The notes under the pieces: model-generated
What the model saw: only the letters and a program-made list of their open reading frames with translations
Databases searched by the model: none
Told to the model about the DNA's origin: nothing
Position numbers and translations under genes: made by a program
In this document: in pieces, positions 7,143 through 13,834 of the stretch
Layout of the letters: each line of letters begins with the position of its first letter
Numbering within the stretch: the stretch's first letter is position 1
NCBI GenBank assembly: GCA_964612075.1
Contig: CAZTFC010000046.1
Span: 1 to 20,521, forward strand
Direction: 5' to 3'
Length of the DNA: 20,521 bases
DNA from: UBA2219 sp964612075
GTDB lineage: Bacteria > Desulfobacterota > Deferrimicrobia > Deferrimicrobiales > Deferrimicrobiaceae

Positions 7143-7760
7143 ATGAAGAGAGGCGATATGGAAACGACTCCCGAGCGGTTCCGCCCCCACCCTTGGCACG
7201 GCCTCGAAACGGGGCCCTCGCCGCCGGAGATCCTGAACGTCTACGTCGAGATCACGCCGTTCGACCTGGTGAAGTACGAGGTCGACAAGGCGTCCGGCTA
7301 CCTGCGGGTCGACCGGCCGCAGCGGGGGTCGTCGCAGCCGCCGGCGCTCTACGGGTTCGTCCCGCGCACATTTTGCGGGGAGCGCGTGAAGGCGCTGTCC
7401 CCCGGCAGCCGGGCCGGCGACGGCGACCCGCTCGATATCATGGTGCTGTCCGAAAGGCCCATCGCGCGGAACGAGGTGATCCTCCGCGCCCGGGTCGTCG
7501 GCGGCTTGCGGATGGTGGACGCCGGCGAGGCGGACGACAAGATCATCTCCGTCCTGGAAAACGATCTCGTGTGGGGCGGCGCGCGCGACGTGGCGGAGCT
7601 GCCCGGGGTCCTGGTCGAGCGCCTGGAGCATTATTTCATGACGTACAAGCTGGTTCCCGGAGAGCCGGCGACCGCGGAGATTCGGGGTGTCTACGGGCGG
7701 GCGCACGCCCTGGACGTGGTCGCGGCCTCGATGGAGGACTACAGGGAGTCGTACGGATGA
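7143..7760 (+). CDS. ppa: Inorganic pyrophosphatase, family I
   Basis: A 205-residue soluble pyrophosphatase that hydrolyses PPi to two phosphates and drives biosynthetic reactions. The family signature is DGDPLDIMVL (93-102) with metal ligands Asp93, Asp95 and Asp98. Other active-site elements are KYEVDKASGYLRVDR (44-58, with Lys44, Glu46 and Arg55), YGFVPRTFC (70-78), Asp131-Asp132-Lys133, and YFMTYK with Tyr168-Lys169. Length is within the usual 170-220 range, with about 20 extra N-terminal residues. ATG 7143 follows AGGGAGG (7131-7137) at five bases, preferred to the upstream in-frame ATG 7041, which overlaps the SGNH gene. The stop overlaps the next small ORF by ATGA. Confidence 0.93.
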   Translation: MKRGDMETTPERFRPHPWHGLETGPSPPEILNVYVEITPFDLVKYEVDKASGYLRVDRPQRGSSQPPALYGFVPRTFCGERVKALSPGSRAGDGDPLDIMVLSERPIARNEVILRARVVGGLRMVDAGEADDKIISVLENDLVWGGARDVAELPGVLVERLEHYFMTYKLVPGEPATAEIRGVYGRAHALDVVAASMEDYRESYG

Positions 7761-7849
7761 CGGGGAAAAGCTGCCGGGAGGCGTTCTTCGACGCCCACGC
7801 GCCGATCCGCGTGGAGAGCGTATCCACGAAGGACACGATTCGGCCATGA
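7757..7849 (+). CDS. Micro-ORF of 30 residues between pyrophosphatase and flavoprotein genes
   Basis: The ORF starts at ATG 7757, overlapping the pyrophosphatase stop by ATGA, and AGGGAG (7743-7748) lies eight bases upstream. It ends at TGA 7847-7849, which overlaps the next micro-ORF. Most codons end in G or C, matching the surrounding genes, so the frame looks used. The peptide begins MTGKSCREAFFDAHAPI and has no membrane segment or recognised motif. It could be a real small protein, a coupling peptide, or the N-terminal scrap of a decayed gene. Confidence 0.4.
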   Translation: MTGKSCREAFFDAHAPIRVESVSTKDTIRP

Positions 7850-7983
7850 TCCGGGTGTACGCGAACCGGGACGCCGCGGAGGGGCGGTTCGACCCGTCGA
7901 AGATGACCGGAACGAACGAAATGCCGCCGCGGGTCGGGATGCCGCCCGTGGCGGTCCGGCCTGATAAAGAGGAGGGTGAATGA
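7846..7983 (+). CDS. Micro-ORF of 45 residues upstream of flavoprotein gene
   Basis: The ORF starts at ATG 7846 inside an ATGA overlap and ends at TGA 7981-7983, which overlaps the flavoprotein start at 7980, also as ATGA. Third positions are mainly G or C except in the last few codons, which double as the flavoprotein ribosome binding site (GGAGG, 7971-7975). The peptide begins MIRVYANRDAAEGRFDPSK and is soluble, with a Pro/Met-rich middle. There is no recognised family. Its own ribosome binding site is poorly spaced (AAGGA, 12 bases away), so translation would depend on coupling to the preceding micro-ORF. Confidence 0.4.
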   Translation: MIRVYANRDAAEGRFDPSKMTGTNEMPPRVGMPPVAVRPDKEEGE

Positions 7984-8546
7984 AGGCGAAGAAGAAGGTC
8001 CTCGGCATCGTCGGAAGCCCCCGGAGGAACGGGAACACCCACGTGCTGGTGTCGCGGATCCTGCAGGGGGCGCGGGCCGCGGGAGCGAAGACCGAGACGA
8101 TATTCCTGGCCGACCTGGACATCGCGGAGTGCGACGGCTGCTGCGCGTGCTGGAAGGGGAAGCACGAATGCGTCAAGGACGACGACATGAGGGGGCTCTA
8201 CCCGAAGATCGTCGAGGCCGACGCGATCGTTCTCGGCACCCCCGTCTACTGGTTCGGGCCGACGGCGATATTGAAGGGCTTCATCGACCGGCTCTTCCTC
8301 TTCTGCGCCCCCGCCCGGAGCGGGCAGCTTTCGGGCAAGCCCGTGGCGGTCGCCATGCCGTTCGCGGACCGGACGGACGAAACCGCGGGCCCCGCCCTCG
8401 ATCTCTTCGCGAAGACCTTCGATTTCCTCGGGATGCGGTGGGTCGGCCGGGTACTCGTTCCCGGGGTCGCGAAACGGGGGGAGGTGCGCGAGATGGAGAA
8501 GGCGATGAAAAAGTGCCTCGCGCTCGGCCGGCGGCTGGCAGGGTAG
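7980..8546 (+). CDS. Iron-sulfur flavoprotein / NADPH-dependent FMN reductase family
   Basis: A 188-residue flavodoxin-like protein. The FMN phosphate loop is GSPRRNGNT (12-20), and GTPVYWFGPTAILKGFIDR (86-104) is the second flavin-contacting segment. Between them CDGCCACWKGKHEC gives Cys51-x2-Cys54-x2-Cys57-x6-Cys64, the compact CX2CX2CX(4-7)C motif known from archaeal and anaerobic iron-sulfur flavoproteins (Isf), where it binds a 4Fe-4S cluster. It likely shuttles electrons between ferredoxin or NAD(P)H and an unknown acceptor in the cytoplasm. Start ATG 7980 has GGAGG only four bases away and overlaps the micro-ORF stop. The Isf motif suggests an anaerobic or oxygen-stress lifestyle, which is inference. 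No obvious redox partner adjoins. Confidence 0.88.
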   Translation: MKAKKKVLGIVGSPRRNGNTHVLVSRILQGARAAGAKTETIFLADLDIAECDGCCACWKGKHECVKDDDMRGLYPKIVEADAIVLGTPVYWFGPTAILKGFIDRLFLFCAPARSGQLSGKPVAVAMPFADRTDETAGPALDLFAKTFDFLGMRWVGRVLVPGVAKRGEVREMEKAMKKCLALGRRLAG

Positions 8547-8567
8547 GCGCGCGGGCCGGGAGAGCCG

Positions 8568-8996
8568 TTGCCCCCCATCGAGCAGATCTGGCCGTTCGTC
8601 CAGCGGGAGCTCGACCGTGTCGGCGGCGATCCCGGGTGCCTGCCGCTGCCCGTGCGCACCGTCTGGCTGGTGGCGTCGGCCCAGGGGCAGATCGATTCCG
8701 GGGGGCTCCGGTCCTTCTTCGAAGCCGGTTTCCCCGGGGATCCCCCGTATTTCGTGTTCGTGGAGGCCTACCGGCGGATCGGCGCGGAAGAGGCCGCCGC
8801 CTGCCTCGAAAAAGCGGCCGCCGTGTTTCCGTTCCGGAACCCCCACAGGTACGGGAACTGGCGCGCGAGGTTCCTCTCCTCCCTGGGGGAAGGCCACCCG
8901 TTCATCCTGATCGGCGACCTGCTCCGCGGAAACAGGGATGTATGGAAATCGCTCTGGAAGTATATTGAAGCGCATAAGGAATACTTCAAGACCTGA
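8568..8996 (+). CDS. DUF4375/DMP19-like protein
   Basis: A 142-residue soluble protein starting at TTG 8568, with a weak GGAGAG at 8558-8563. The segment GQIDSGGLRSFFEA (residues ~46-59) followed by FVEAYRRIGAEEAAACLEKA matches the DMP19/DUF4375 pattern, in which an N-G-G-F-like turn is followed by an F-F pair and a helical bundle. DMP19 is a DNA-mimic protein in Neisseria, but most family members are uncharacterised, and the acidic surface is not obvious here. It lies 21 bases after the flavoprotein and could be in the same transcript. Function unknown. Confidence 0.65.
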   Translation: MPPIEQIWPFVQRELDRVGGDPGCLPLPVRTVWLVASAQGQIDSGGLRSFFEAGFPGDPPYFVFVEAYRRIGAEEAAACLEKAAAVFPFRNPHRYGNWRARFLSSLGEGHPFILIGDLLRGNRDVWKSLWKYIEAHKEYFKT

Positions 8997-9001
8997 CCGT
9001 C

Positions 9002-9670
9002 ATGGCCCATACGCGGGGAGGCATGGACCGGGAGATCGAATATCGGGGGGGCGCCCGGATCGGCTGGTTCAACGCCAGCTGGCCCTTCGCCGTCCTGCGG
9101 GCAAACCGGGAAGAGATCGCCATCGACGTCCGGTTCTCGGGGAAATACTCCTTTCGCCGGGACCAGGTGGTCCGGATCGAGCCGTACGGCTCCCTCCCGA
9201 TGATCGGGCGGGGGATCGTCATAAAGCACACCGTGGCGGAAATACCGGAGAGGGTCATCTTCTGGACGCTGGGGGCGCCGGGCCCCCTCCTGCGGGAAAT
9301 CGGCGGGGTCGGTTTCGCGCCGGCGGGCGATCCGGCGCGCGCGGTCGTCCGCCGCGGGTTCCCGGTCCGGTGGAAGGCGCTGGCCTCCGTTTTCGCGGCC
9401 TTCGCCCTGCTCCTGGGGCTCAACCTCTGGTCCGGCATCGTCTACAGGCCGGGTTTCCCCCTGTTCAAGCCGTTCGGGCTCCCGGCGTTCCTGTTCCTGT
9501 TCCTTTTCTCCGTCGGGACGCTGAAATCCCCGCGGGTCCGGGAATTCGCGCTGAAGCCGGGCGGGAATATCCGCGAGGTCCGATGGATGTTCCTTTTCCT
9601 CGCCCTGTTCACGGGGCTGTTCACGATCGCGTCGCTGGCCGTGTCGATCTTCGTGGACATCGACGGGTGA
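9002..9670 (+). CDS. Membrane protein with N-terminal PH-like domain
   Basis: A 222-residue protein. Residues ~12-100 form a beta-rich cytoplasmic domain (ARIGWFNASWPFAVLRANRE, SFRRDQVVRIEPYG, GRGIVIKHT) resembling bacterial PH-like domains seen in small hypothetical membrane proteins. Hydrophobic segments at ~126-145, ~157-173 and ~195-218 predict three membrane helices. Start choice is uncertain: ATG 9002 lies five bases after the previous stop without a clear ribosome binding site, and ATG 9023 has GGGGAGG directly before it, closer than usual. No enzyme motif is visible. The membrane protein at 9684 follows after 13 bases, and the two may form a unit. Confidence 0.7.
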   Translation: MAHTRGGMDREIEYRGGARIGWFNASWPFAVLRANREEIAIDVRFSGKYSFRRDQVVRIEPYGSLPMIGRGIVIKHTVAEIPERVIFWTLGAPGPLLREIGGVGFAPAGDPARAVVRRGFPVRWKALASVFAAFALLLGLNLWSGIVYRPGFPLFKPFGLPAFLFLFLFSVGTLKSPRVREFALKPGGNIREVRWMFLFLALFTGLFTIASLAVSIFVDIDG

Positions 9671-9683
9671 CACCGGGGGCCGG

Positions 9684-10472
9684 ATGAGTCTCAGGAATTC
9701 CTACATCGCGCTCGGGGCCCTGTTCGCCGCGCTGGTCCTGCTGAGGCTGCTCTTCCCCGGCGCGGAGATCGTGAGGGAATACGTCCCGAACCTCCTGAGC
9801 GAGATCACCGGCATCCTGCTGACGGTGTTCCTGATCGACCGGGTGATCCGGGCCAACAGCGACAAGGAGATCGCCGGCTTCCGGGCGATCGGCTACCGGC
9901 AGCTGCGCAACCCGCTCCACCGGATGACCCACCTCCTGATGAACATGTACAAGGCCTCGCTGGCGGAGCCGCCGACTCCGCCCCCCGCGGAGATCGGGGA
10001 GCTGGAGGAGGGGGATTTCTGCGCCGCGGTCTCCTTCCTGGACTTCTCGCGGAGCGCGCCCGTGTTCCCGGAGATGAGCTGGTTCGATTACCTCCATCAC
10101 GAATGCGCCGGGTTCCGCGCCGAGGTCGACGGCGTCATCGGGAAATACGGCATCCATTTCGGGCCGGAAGTCGTGGACCTGGCGACGAAGGTGAAGGATT
10201 CCGGCCTCCTTTCGTACCTGATCCAGGCGAAATCCGTCCTGGTCGTGGACGAGAAGCTCGGGACGCGGAGAAGCTACAACATGCTGGGCGGCCAGGGGTT
10301 CGACGCGATGGTGAAGGAGTTCCTGGGCGACATGACGAAGCTCGCGGAGCTCGCGAACCGGAACCTGCCGAAGGAGCATTCGGTTTCCTCGAGGGACTTC
10401 GAATGGAAGGACCACGTGGCCCCCGCGCTGGGCAGCGGGCGGGTCGACGCCTACCGCTCGCCGTGGCCCTGA
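9684..10472 (+). CDS. Membrane-anchored protein of unknown function
   Basis: A 262-residue protein with two N-terminal hydrophobic segments (~5-25 and ~37-54) forming a hairpin anchor, followed by a ~200-residue soluble part. The soluble part is mostly helical by pattern and contains HRMTHLLMNMYKASL, FPEMSWFDYLHHECAGF and LLSYLIQAKSVLVVDEK. I do not recognise a family; the layout (short membrane hairpin, helical cytoplasmic domain) occurs in many orphan bacterial proteins. ATG 9684 is 13 bases after the preceding gene, with only a weak GGGGG upstream. Codon use matches the neighbours. Confidence 0.72.
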   Translation: MSLRNSYIALGALFAALVLLRLLFPGAEIVREYVPNLLSEITGILLTVFLIDRVIRANSDKEIAGFRAIGYRQLRNPLHRMTHLLMNMYKASLAEPPTPPPAEIGELEEGDFCAAVSFLDFSRSAPVFPEMSWFDYLHHECAGFRAEVDGVIGKYGIHFGPEVVDLATKVKDSGLLSYLIQAKSVLVVDEKLGTRRSYNMLGGQGFDAMVKEFLGDMTKLAELANRNLPKEHSVSSRDFEWKDHVAPALGSGRVDAYRSPWP

Positions 10473-10483
10473 AAACCCGCGTG

Positions 10484-11008
10484 ATGAGCCCCGCCGGGAT
10501 CCACAGAGGCTACATGCCCGGCGCGATCGGGCGCGTCGTCGAGCTGCACGGGGCGTACTATCACGCCCATTGGGGCTTCGGCGCGTTCTTCGAGGCCAAG
10601 GTGGCCGGCGAGCTCGCGGAGTTCATCGGCCGCTACGATGAAAAGCGCGACGGTTTCTGGACGGCGACGGCCGGCGGGCGCGTCGAGGGCTCCATCACCG
10701 TCGACGGCCTGCGCGCGGAACGGGAAGGGGCCCACCTGCGCTGGTTCATCGTGTCCGACGCGATCCGCGGGCAGGGCGTCGGGCGCCGGCTCCTGGACGC
10801 CGCGGTGGATTTCTGCCGCGTGAACGGCTACCCGGGGATCCGCCTCTGGACCTTCGCCGGGCTGCACGCGGCCCGCCACCTGTACGAACAGGCGGGGTTC
10901 GCGCTCGTCGAGGAGCGCCGCGGCGCGCAGTGGGGGACGGAAGTCACCGAGCAGCGTTTCGAGCTGGCCTTCGGGCCGAAATCTCCGGAGGGGGGAAATC
11001 CATCATGA
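10484..11008 (+). CDS. GNAT-family N-acetyltransferase
   Basis: A 174-residue acetyl-CoA-dependent acyltransferase. Motif A, IRGQGVGRRLLDAAVDFC (94-111), has the R/Q-x-x-G-x-G acetyl-CoA pyrophosphate loop as Arg95-Gly96-Gln97-Gly98-Val99-Gly100. Motif B region is HAARHLYEQAGFALVEE. The N-terminal PGAIGRVVELHGAYYHAHWG resembles the GNAT half of MarR-GNAT fusion proteins, but no MarR domain is present. The substrate is unknown. ATG 10484 is chosen as the first ATG; GTG 10463 and 10481 are in frame, and the former would overlap the previous gene by ten bases. The stop overlaps the next start by ATGA. Confidence 0.85.
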   Translation: MSPAGIHRGYMPGAIGRVVELHGAYYHAHWGFGAFFEAKVAGELAEFIGRYDEKRDGFWTATAGGRVEGSITVDGLRAEREGAHLRWFIVSDAIRGQGVGRRLLDAAVDFCRVNGYPGIRLWTFAGLHAARHLYEQAGFALVEERRGAQWGTEVTEQRFELAFGPKSPEGGNPS

Positions 11009-11472
11009 AGAAGCCGCTCGCGGCGGGGGCGCTCCTGTCGCTGCTCCTGGCGTTGCCGCTGCCCGCCCGGGGAAGCGAGATCCCGCTGCCCGCCCCCGAG
11101 GCGTACCGGAAAGCCGTACTTGTCTTCCGGAACATGGGGGCGATCCCGACTTACATGGACGAGGGCCTGCGGACGATCCGGACGGATTACAGCCTGACCC
11201 GCTTGACGGAGAGGGAGGCCGACTGCGGGGGCCGGTTCGGGATCCCCTTCATCAAGGACAGGAAGGTGAAGACCGCCGTCGCGTACGAAGTCCGGTTCGA
11301 GGACATCGACGAAAAACGCAGCGAGATGCACCTGAAGATCCTCATCGACGGCTATGTGGACGTCTACGAGGGCGAGTCGTCCGCGGACGGGAAAGGCGGC
11401 GGCGGGAAGAAACTGTCGTGCCGGTCCACGGGGGAGCTGGAGAAACGATTCGAGGAAGCGTTGAAGAGGTGA
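11005..11472 (+). CDS. Small exported protein of unknown function
   Basis: A 155-residue protein with a clear signal peptide (MKKPLAAGALLSLLLALPLP then ARGS), probably cleaved near residue 23. The mature part is mixed alpha/beta with YKKAVLV-like YRKAVLVFRNMG, a single Cys at ADCGG, a repeated Asp/Glu pattern (FEDIDEKRSEMHLKILIDGY), a Gly/Lys-rich loop (DGKGGGGKK) and a second Cys near the end (KLSCRST). The two cysteines could form a disulfide in the periplasm. The start ATG 11005 overlaps the acetyltransferase stop and follows a G-rich ribosome binding site (10987-10995). No family recognised. Confidence 0.72.
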   Translation: MKKPLAAGALLSLLLALPLPARGSEIPLPAPEAYRKAVLVFRNMGAIPTYMDEGLRTIRTDYSLTRLTEREADCGGRFGIPFIKDRKVKTAVAYEVRFEDIDEKRSEMHLKILIDGYVDVYEGESSADGKGGGGKKLSCRSTGELEKRFEEALKR

Positions 11473-11473
11473 C

Positions 11474-11908
11474 ATGCCCCTCGCGTTCGAGCCCATAGGG
11501 ATCATCCACACGCCCTTCAAGACCCTGGACGGGACGCCGGGACAGGGGACGACGGCGAGCGGCGCGAAAGGGACGGTGGAGGTGTTCCCGGAATTCGCGG
11601 AGGGGCTGAAAGACGTGGAGACGTTCTCGCACATCATCCTCCTGTATCGGTTCGACCGGGGCCGGGAGGTCAGGCTGGTCCGCCCGGCCATGCCGGACAA
11701 GACGCCGCGCGGGGTGTTCGCGTCGCGCCACCCCTGCCGGCCCAACGGCATCGGCATGACCGTGGCACGGCTCCTGGGGCGGTCCGGGAACCGGCTCGAG
11801 GTCGAGGGGATCGACATGCTCGACGGCACACCGCTGCTCGACATCAAGCCCTACATCGCCCGGTTCGACTGTTTCCCGGGGGCGAACGAGGGATGGCTCG
11901 GGAAATGA
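11474..11908 (+). CDS. trmO: TrmO-like tRNA (t6A37) N6-methyltransferase (TsaA/YaeB family)
   Basis: A 144-residue protein of the TrmO/TsaA/YaeB beta-barrel SAM methyltransferase family, which methylates N6-threonylcarbamoyladenosine at position 37 of some tRNAs. Signature blocks are FEPIGIIHTPFK (5-16), then VETFSHIILLYRFDR (56-70), GVFASRHPCRPNGIGMT (79-95), and LDGTPLLDIKPYI near the C-terminus. Length fits the short form without the C-terminal extension of E. coli TrmO, so target specificity may differ. ATG 11474 is one base after the previous stop. The RHPCRPNGIG block replaces the common R-S-P-x-R-P-N-P-I-G. The next gene overlaps the 3' end. Confidence 0.9.
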   Translation: MPLAFEPIGIIHTPFKTLDGTPGQGTTASGAKGTVEVFPEFAEGLKDVETFSHIILLYRFDRGREVRLVRPAMPDKTPRGVFASRHPCRPNGIGMTVARLLGRSGNRLEVEGIDMLDGTPLLDIKPYIARFDCFPGANEGWLGK

Positions 11909-12606
11909 ACGTCCACGTCCTTCAGCACGTGCCGTTCGAGGACATCGGCAGCATGTCCGCCTGGTTCCGGGAGCGCGGGGTGAAGCCGGCGTACACGCGC
12001 TTTTTCGAGGACCCGGCGCTGCCGGGGCCCGAAGGCCTGGACCTCGTCGTCGCCATGGGCGGCCCGATGAGCGTCAACGACGAGGCGGAATTCCCGTGGC
12101 TTGCGGCCGAGAAGCGGTTCCTGCGCGAGGTTGTCGGACGGGGCGTCCCGGCGCTCGGGATCTGCCTCGGGGCCCAGCTCGTCGCGAGCGCCCTGGGAAG
12201 CCGCGTGCGCAGAAATCCCGTGAAGGAGATCGGCTGGTTCCCGGTCGAGGCGGCGCCCGGCGGGGAAGGCGCGTTCGCGTTCCCGGGCCGGTGCGACGTC
12301 TTCCATTGGCACGGGGAGACGTTCGACCTCCCGGACGGGGCGGTCCTCCTGGCGCGGAGCGAGGCGTGCGGCAACCAGGCCTTCCAGCTCGGGCGGCACG
12401 TGATCGGGATGCAGTTCCACCTCGAGACCACTCCCCGATGCGTCCAAGCGTTGATCGAGCACTGCGGGGACGAGCTGGCGCCCGGCCCGTATATCCAGTC
12501 CCGGTCCGAGATGCTGGCGGTCCCGGCGGAGACCTATGAAAAGGTCAACCGGCTGATGGGGCGCGCGCTGGAGTACCTGACCCGGGGGCGGGGCGCGGCG
12601 GGCTGA
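11905..12606 (+). CDS. Class I glutamine amidotransferase domain protein
   Basis: A stand-alone GATase1 enzyme of 233 residues from ATG 11905. The nucleophile elbow ALGICLGAQLVA carries Cys87, and GMQFHLETT carries His172 and Glu174, completing the Cys-His-Glu triad. AMGGPMSVND provides the oxyanion-side loop. Such proteins are related to GMP synthase glutaminase domains but lack the synthetase, and some hydrolyse gamma-glutamyl amides. ATG 11905 gives an ATGA overlap with trmO; the alternative in-frame ATG 11893 adds four residues (MARE) and overlaps by 16 bases. No amination partner sits nearby, so the acceptor is unknown. Confidence 0.88.
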   Translation: MNVHVLQHVPFEDIGSMSAWFRERGVKPAYTRFFEDPALPGPEGLDLVVAMGGPMSVNDEAEFPWLAAEKRFLREVVGRGVPALGICLGAQLVASALGSRVRRNPVKEIGWFPVEAAPGGEGAFAFPGRCDVFHWHGETFDLPDGAVLLARSEACGNQAFQLGRHVIGMQFHLETTPRCVQALIEHCGDELAPGPYIQSRSEMLAVPAETYEKVNRLMGRALEYLTRGRGAAG

Positions 12607-12607
12607 C

Positions 12608-12841
12608 ATGGCGGACGGCGCGGCGAAAACCGGTTCGCGGGACGCGCCCGCGCGCGGGGGCTTCGGCGCGCGCCTGTGGCAGGCCGCCAAGATCCTCTTC
12701 GCGGCCGGCCTGTTCGGCCTGGGATTCGGCTGCCTGTTCGTCGGGGATTCCGGGGGGGGGCGCCCTGATCCCGCTTGGTGCCGCGATCCGGGTGAAATAT
12801 ATTACGTAGGTGCGATCGGCCCGAAAGGAGGGCGCGCATGA
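12608..12841 (+). CDS. Small single-helix protein, possibly frameshifted at a G run
   Basis: A 77-residue frame from ATG 12608 with one hydrophobic segment (ARLWQAAKILFAAGLFGLGF, residues ~21-40), so probably a membrane protein. Nine G bases at 12752-12760 follow directly. As given, the frame runs into an unconvincing tail that overlaps the next gene start at 12838. If the run were one base shorter, the tail would read GALIPLGAAIRVKYIT and stop at 12807-12809, leaving the ribosome binding site of the next gene outside the coding region. The second version looks more natural. Either an indel error or a real slippery/phase-variable tract would explain this. No family recognised. Confidence 0.5.
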   Translation: MADGAAKTGSRDAPARGGFGARLWQAAKILFAAGLFGLGFGCLFVGDSGGGRPDPAWCRDPGEIYYVGAIGPKGGRA

Positions 12842-13230
12842 GCGGGGACCGGTTCGAAAAAGGGTGGGAGACGCTGAAGGCGATCGACGGCGAGGCCGGC
12901 GAAAGGGTCATCGAGTCCCTCAAAGACATCGCCCCCGACCTCGGGAGGTATACGATCGAATACCCGTTCGGGGACGTCTACCGGCGTCCCGGGCTCGACC
13001 TGAAATCGCGCGAGATCGCCACCGTGGCGGCGCTCACGGCGCTGGGATACGCGACCCCCCAGCTGAAGGTGCACGTCAACGGGGCGCTGAACGTGGGGTG
13101 CACGCGCCGGGAGGTCGTGGAGGTCATCATCCAGATGTCCGTCTACGCCGGTTTCCCGGCCGCGCTGAACGGCATGTTCGCGGCGAAGGAGGTGTTCGCC
13201 GACCGGGACGCGAAGGGGCTGGACCGATGA
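12838..13230 (+). CDS. Carboxymuconolactone decarboxylase-family protein
   Basis: A 130-residue all-helical protein of the CMD/AhpD superfamily. SREIATVAALTALGYATPQL followed by KVHVNGALNVGCTRREVVEV and MSVYAGFPAALNGMFAAKEV is the characteristic helix pair. The AhpD CxxC redox pair is missing, so it resembles the PcaC-like decarboxylase/lactonase branch rather than peroxidase partners. It may form homohexamers as family members do. The true substrate is unknown, as no aromatic-degradation genes adjoin. The start ATG 12838 has AAAGGAGGG a few bases upstream, and the stop overlaps the next gene by ATGA. Confidence 0.9.
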   Translation: MSGDRFEKGWETLKAIDGEAGERVIESLKDIAPDLGRYTIEYPFGDVYRRPGLDLKSREIATVAALTALGYATPQLKVHVNGALNVGCTRREVVEVIIQMSVYAGFPAALNGMFAAKEVFADRDAKGLDR

Positions 13231-13808
13231 CCCGGCGCCGGGAGACGCCGTTCCGCGTCGCCTTGCGCCTCGCGGCCGCGGCCGCCCTGTGCCTCGCGGC
13301 CGCGGCCGGCGCCGAAGACACCTTCGGCCGGCTGTTCCCGCTGCGCGACCAGGAGAAGCTGAAGCTGGAAGTCCCCGTCTCCTGGTTCCACGAGATCCGG
13401 CAGGACACGGCGAGCGCCCCCCCGACGATCCTGTTCAAGACGAAGTCGCCCGAATCCTTCCTCGTGTTGCTGACGCCGATCGACCCCTCGCGGGAGACGG
13501 TGGCCGCCGCGAGCGACGCGTCCATCCGGAGGCAGGTCGAGGATTCCGCGAGGAAGGCGGAACCCTCCTCGGTCGAGAAGAAGCTGGAAGTGATGGAGCT
13601 CCGGGGCGCCTCGGGGCGCGGCTATTACTTCTTCGCGACGGACCCTTCCCCGCGACCCGGCACGTGGAAATACATGACCCAGGGGATCCTCCGCGTCGGG
13701 GAGCTGGCCATCTCGTTCACCATCCTCACGAACGAGGGGCAGAAAGACGTCATCAACGACGCGCTGAGGATGCTGCGGAACGCCAAGCACCTGAAATTCT
13801 CCACATGA
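13227..13808 (+). CDS. Exported protein of unknown function
   Basis: A 193-residue protein with a signal peptide: the Arg-rich start MTRRRETPFR, then an Ala/Leu core ending AAAGAED. The mature domain has LKLEVPVSWFHEIRQD, PTILFKTKSPESFLVLLTP, and GASGRGYYFFATDPSP followed by KYMTQGILRVGELAISFTIL. This pattern recalls a ~190-residue periplasmic family of unknown role seen in environmental bacteria. ATG 13227 overlaps the CMD stop by ATGA; the long upstream open extension to 12810 is just the shadow of the preceding gene. The next gene encodes another exported protein of similar size, possibly a partner. Confidence 0.75.
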   Translation: MTRRRETPFRVALRLAAAAALCLAAAAGAEDTFGRLFPLRDQEKLKLEVPVSWFHEIRQDTASAPPTILFKTKSPESFLVLLTPIDPSRETVAAASDASIRRQVEDSARKAEPSSVEKKLEVMELRGASGRGYYFFATDPSPRPGTWKYMTQGILRVGELAISFTILTNEGQKDVINDALRMLRNAKHLKFST

Positions 13809-13834
13809 GGGGGCATCCTCGAGGGAGGACAGTT

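Noticed and set aside
6063..8975. Long minus-strand open frame of 970 codons
   Set aside because: It spans several confidently identified + strand genes (SGNH hydrolase, pyrophosphatase, flavoprotein) and has shadow-like composition without any recognisable family.
8938..9687. Plus-strand 249-codon frame overlapping the PH-like membrane protein
   Set aside because: Low-complexity Arg/Gly/Pro composition with no hydrophobic segments; it is a shadow of the gene at 9002.
12810..13226. N-terminal extension of the exported protein at 13227
   Set aside because: This is the out-of-frame shadow of the carboxymuconolactone decarboxylase-family gene; the signal peptide at 13227 marks the true start.
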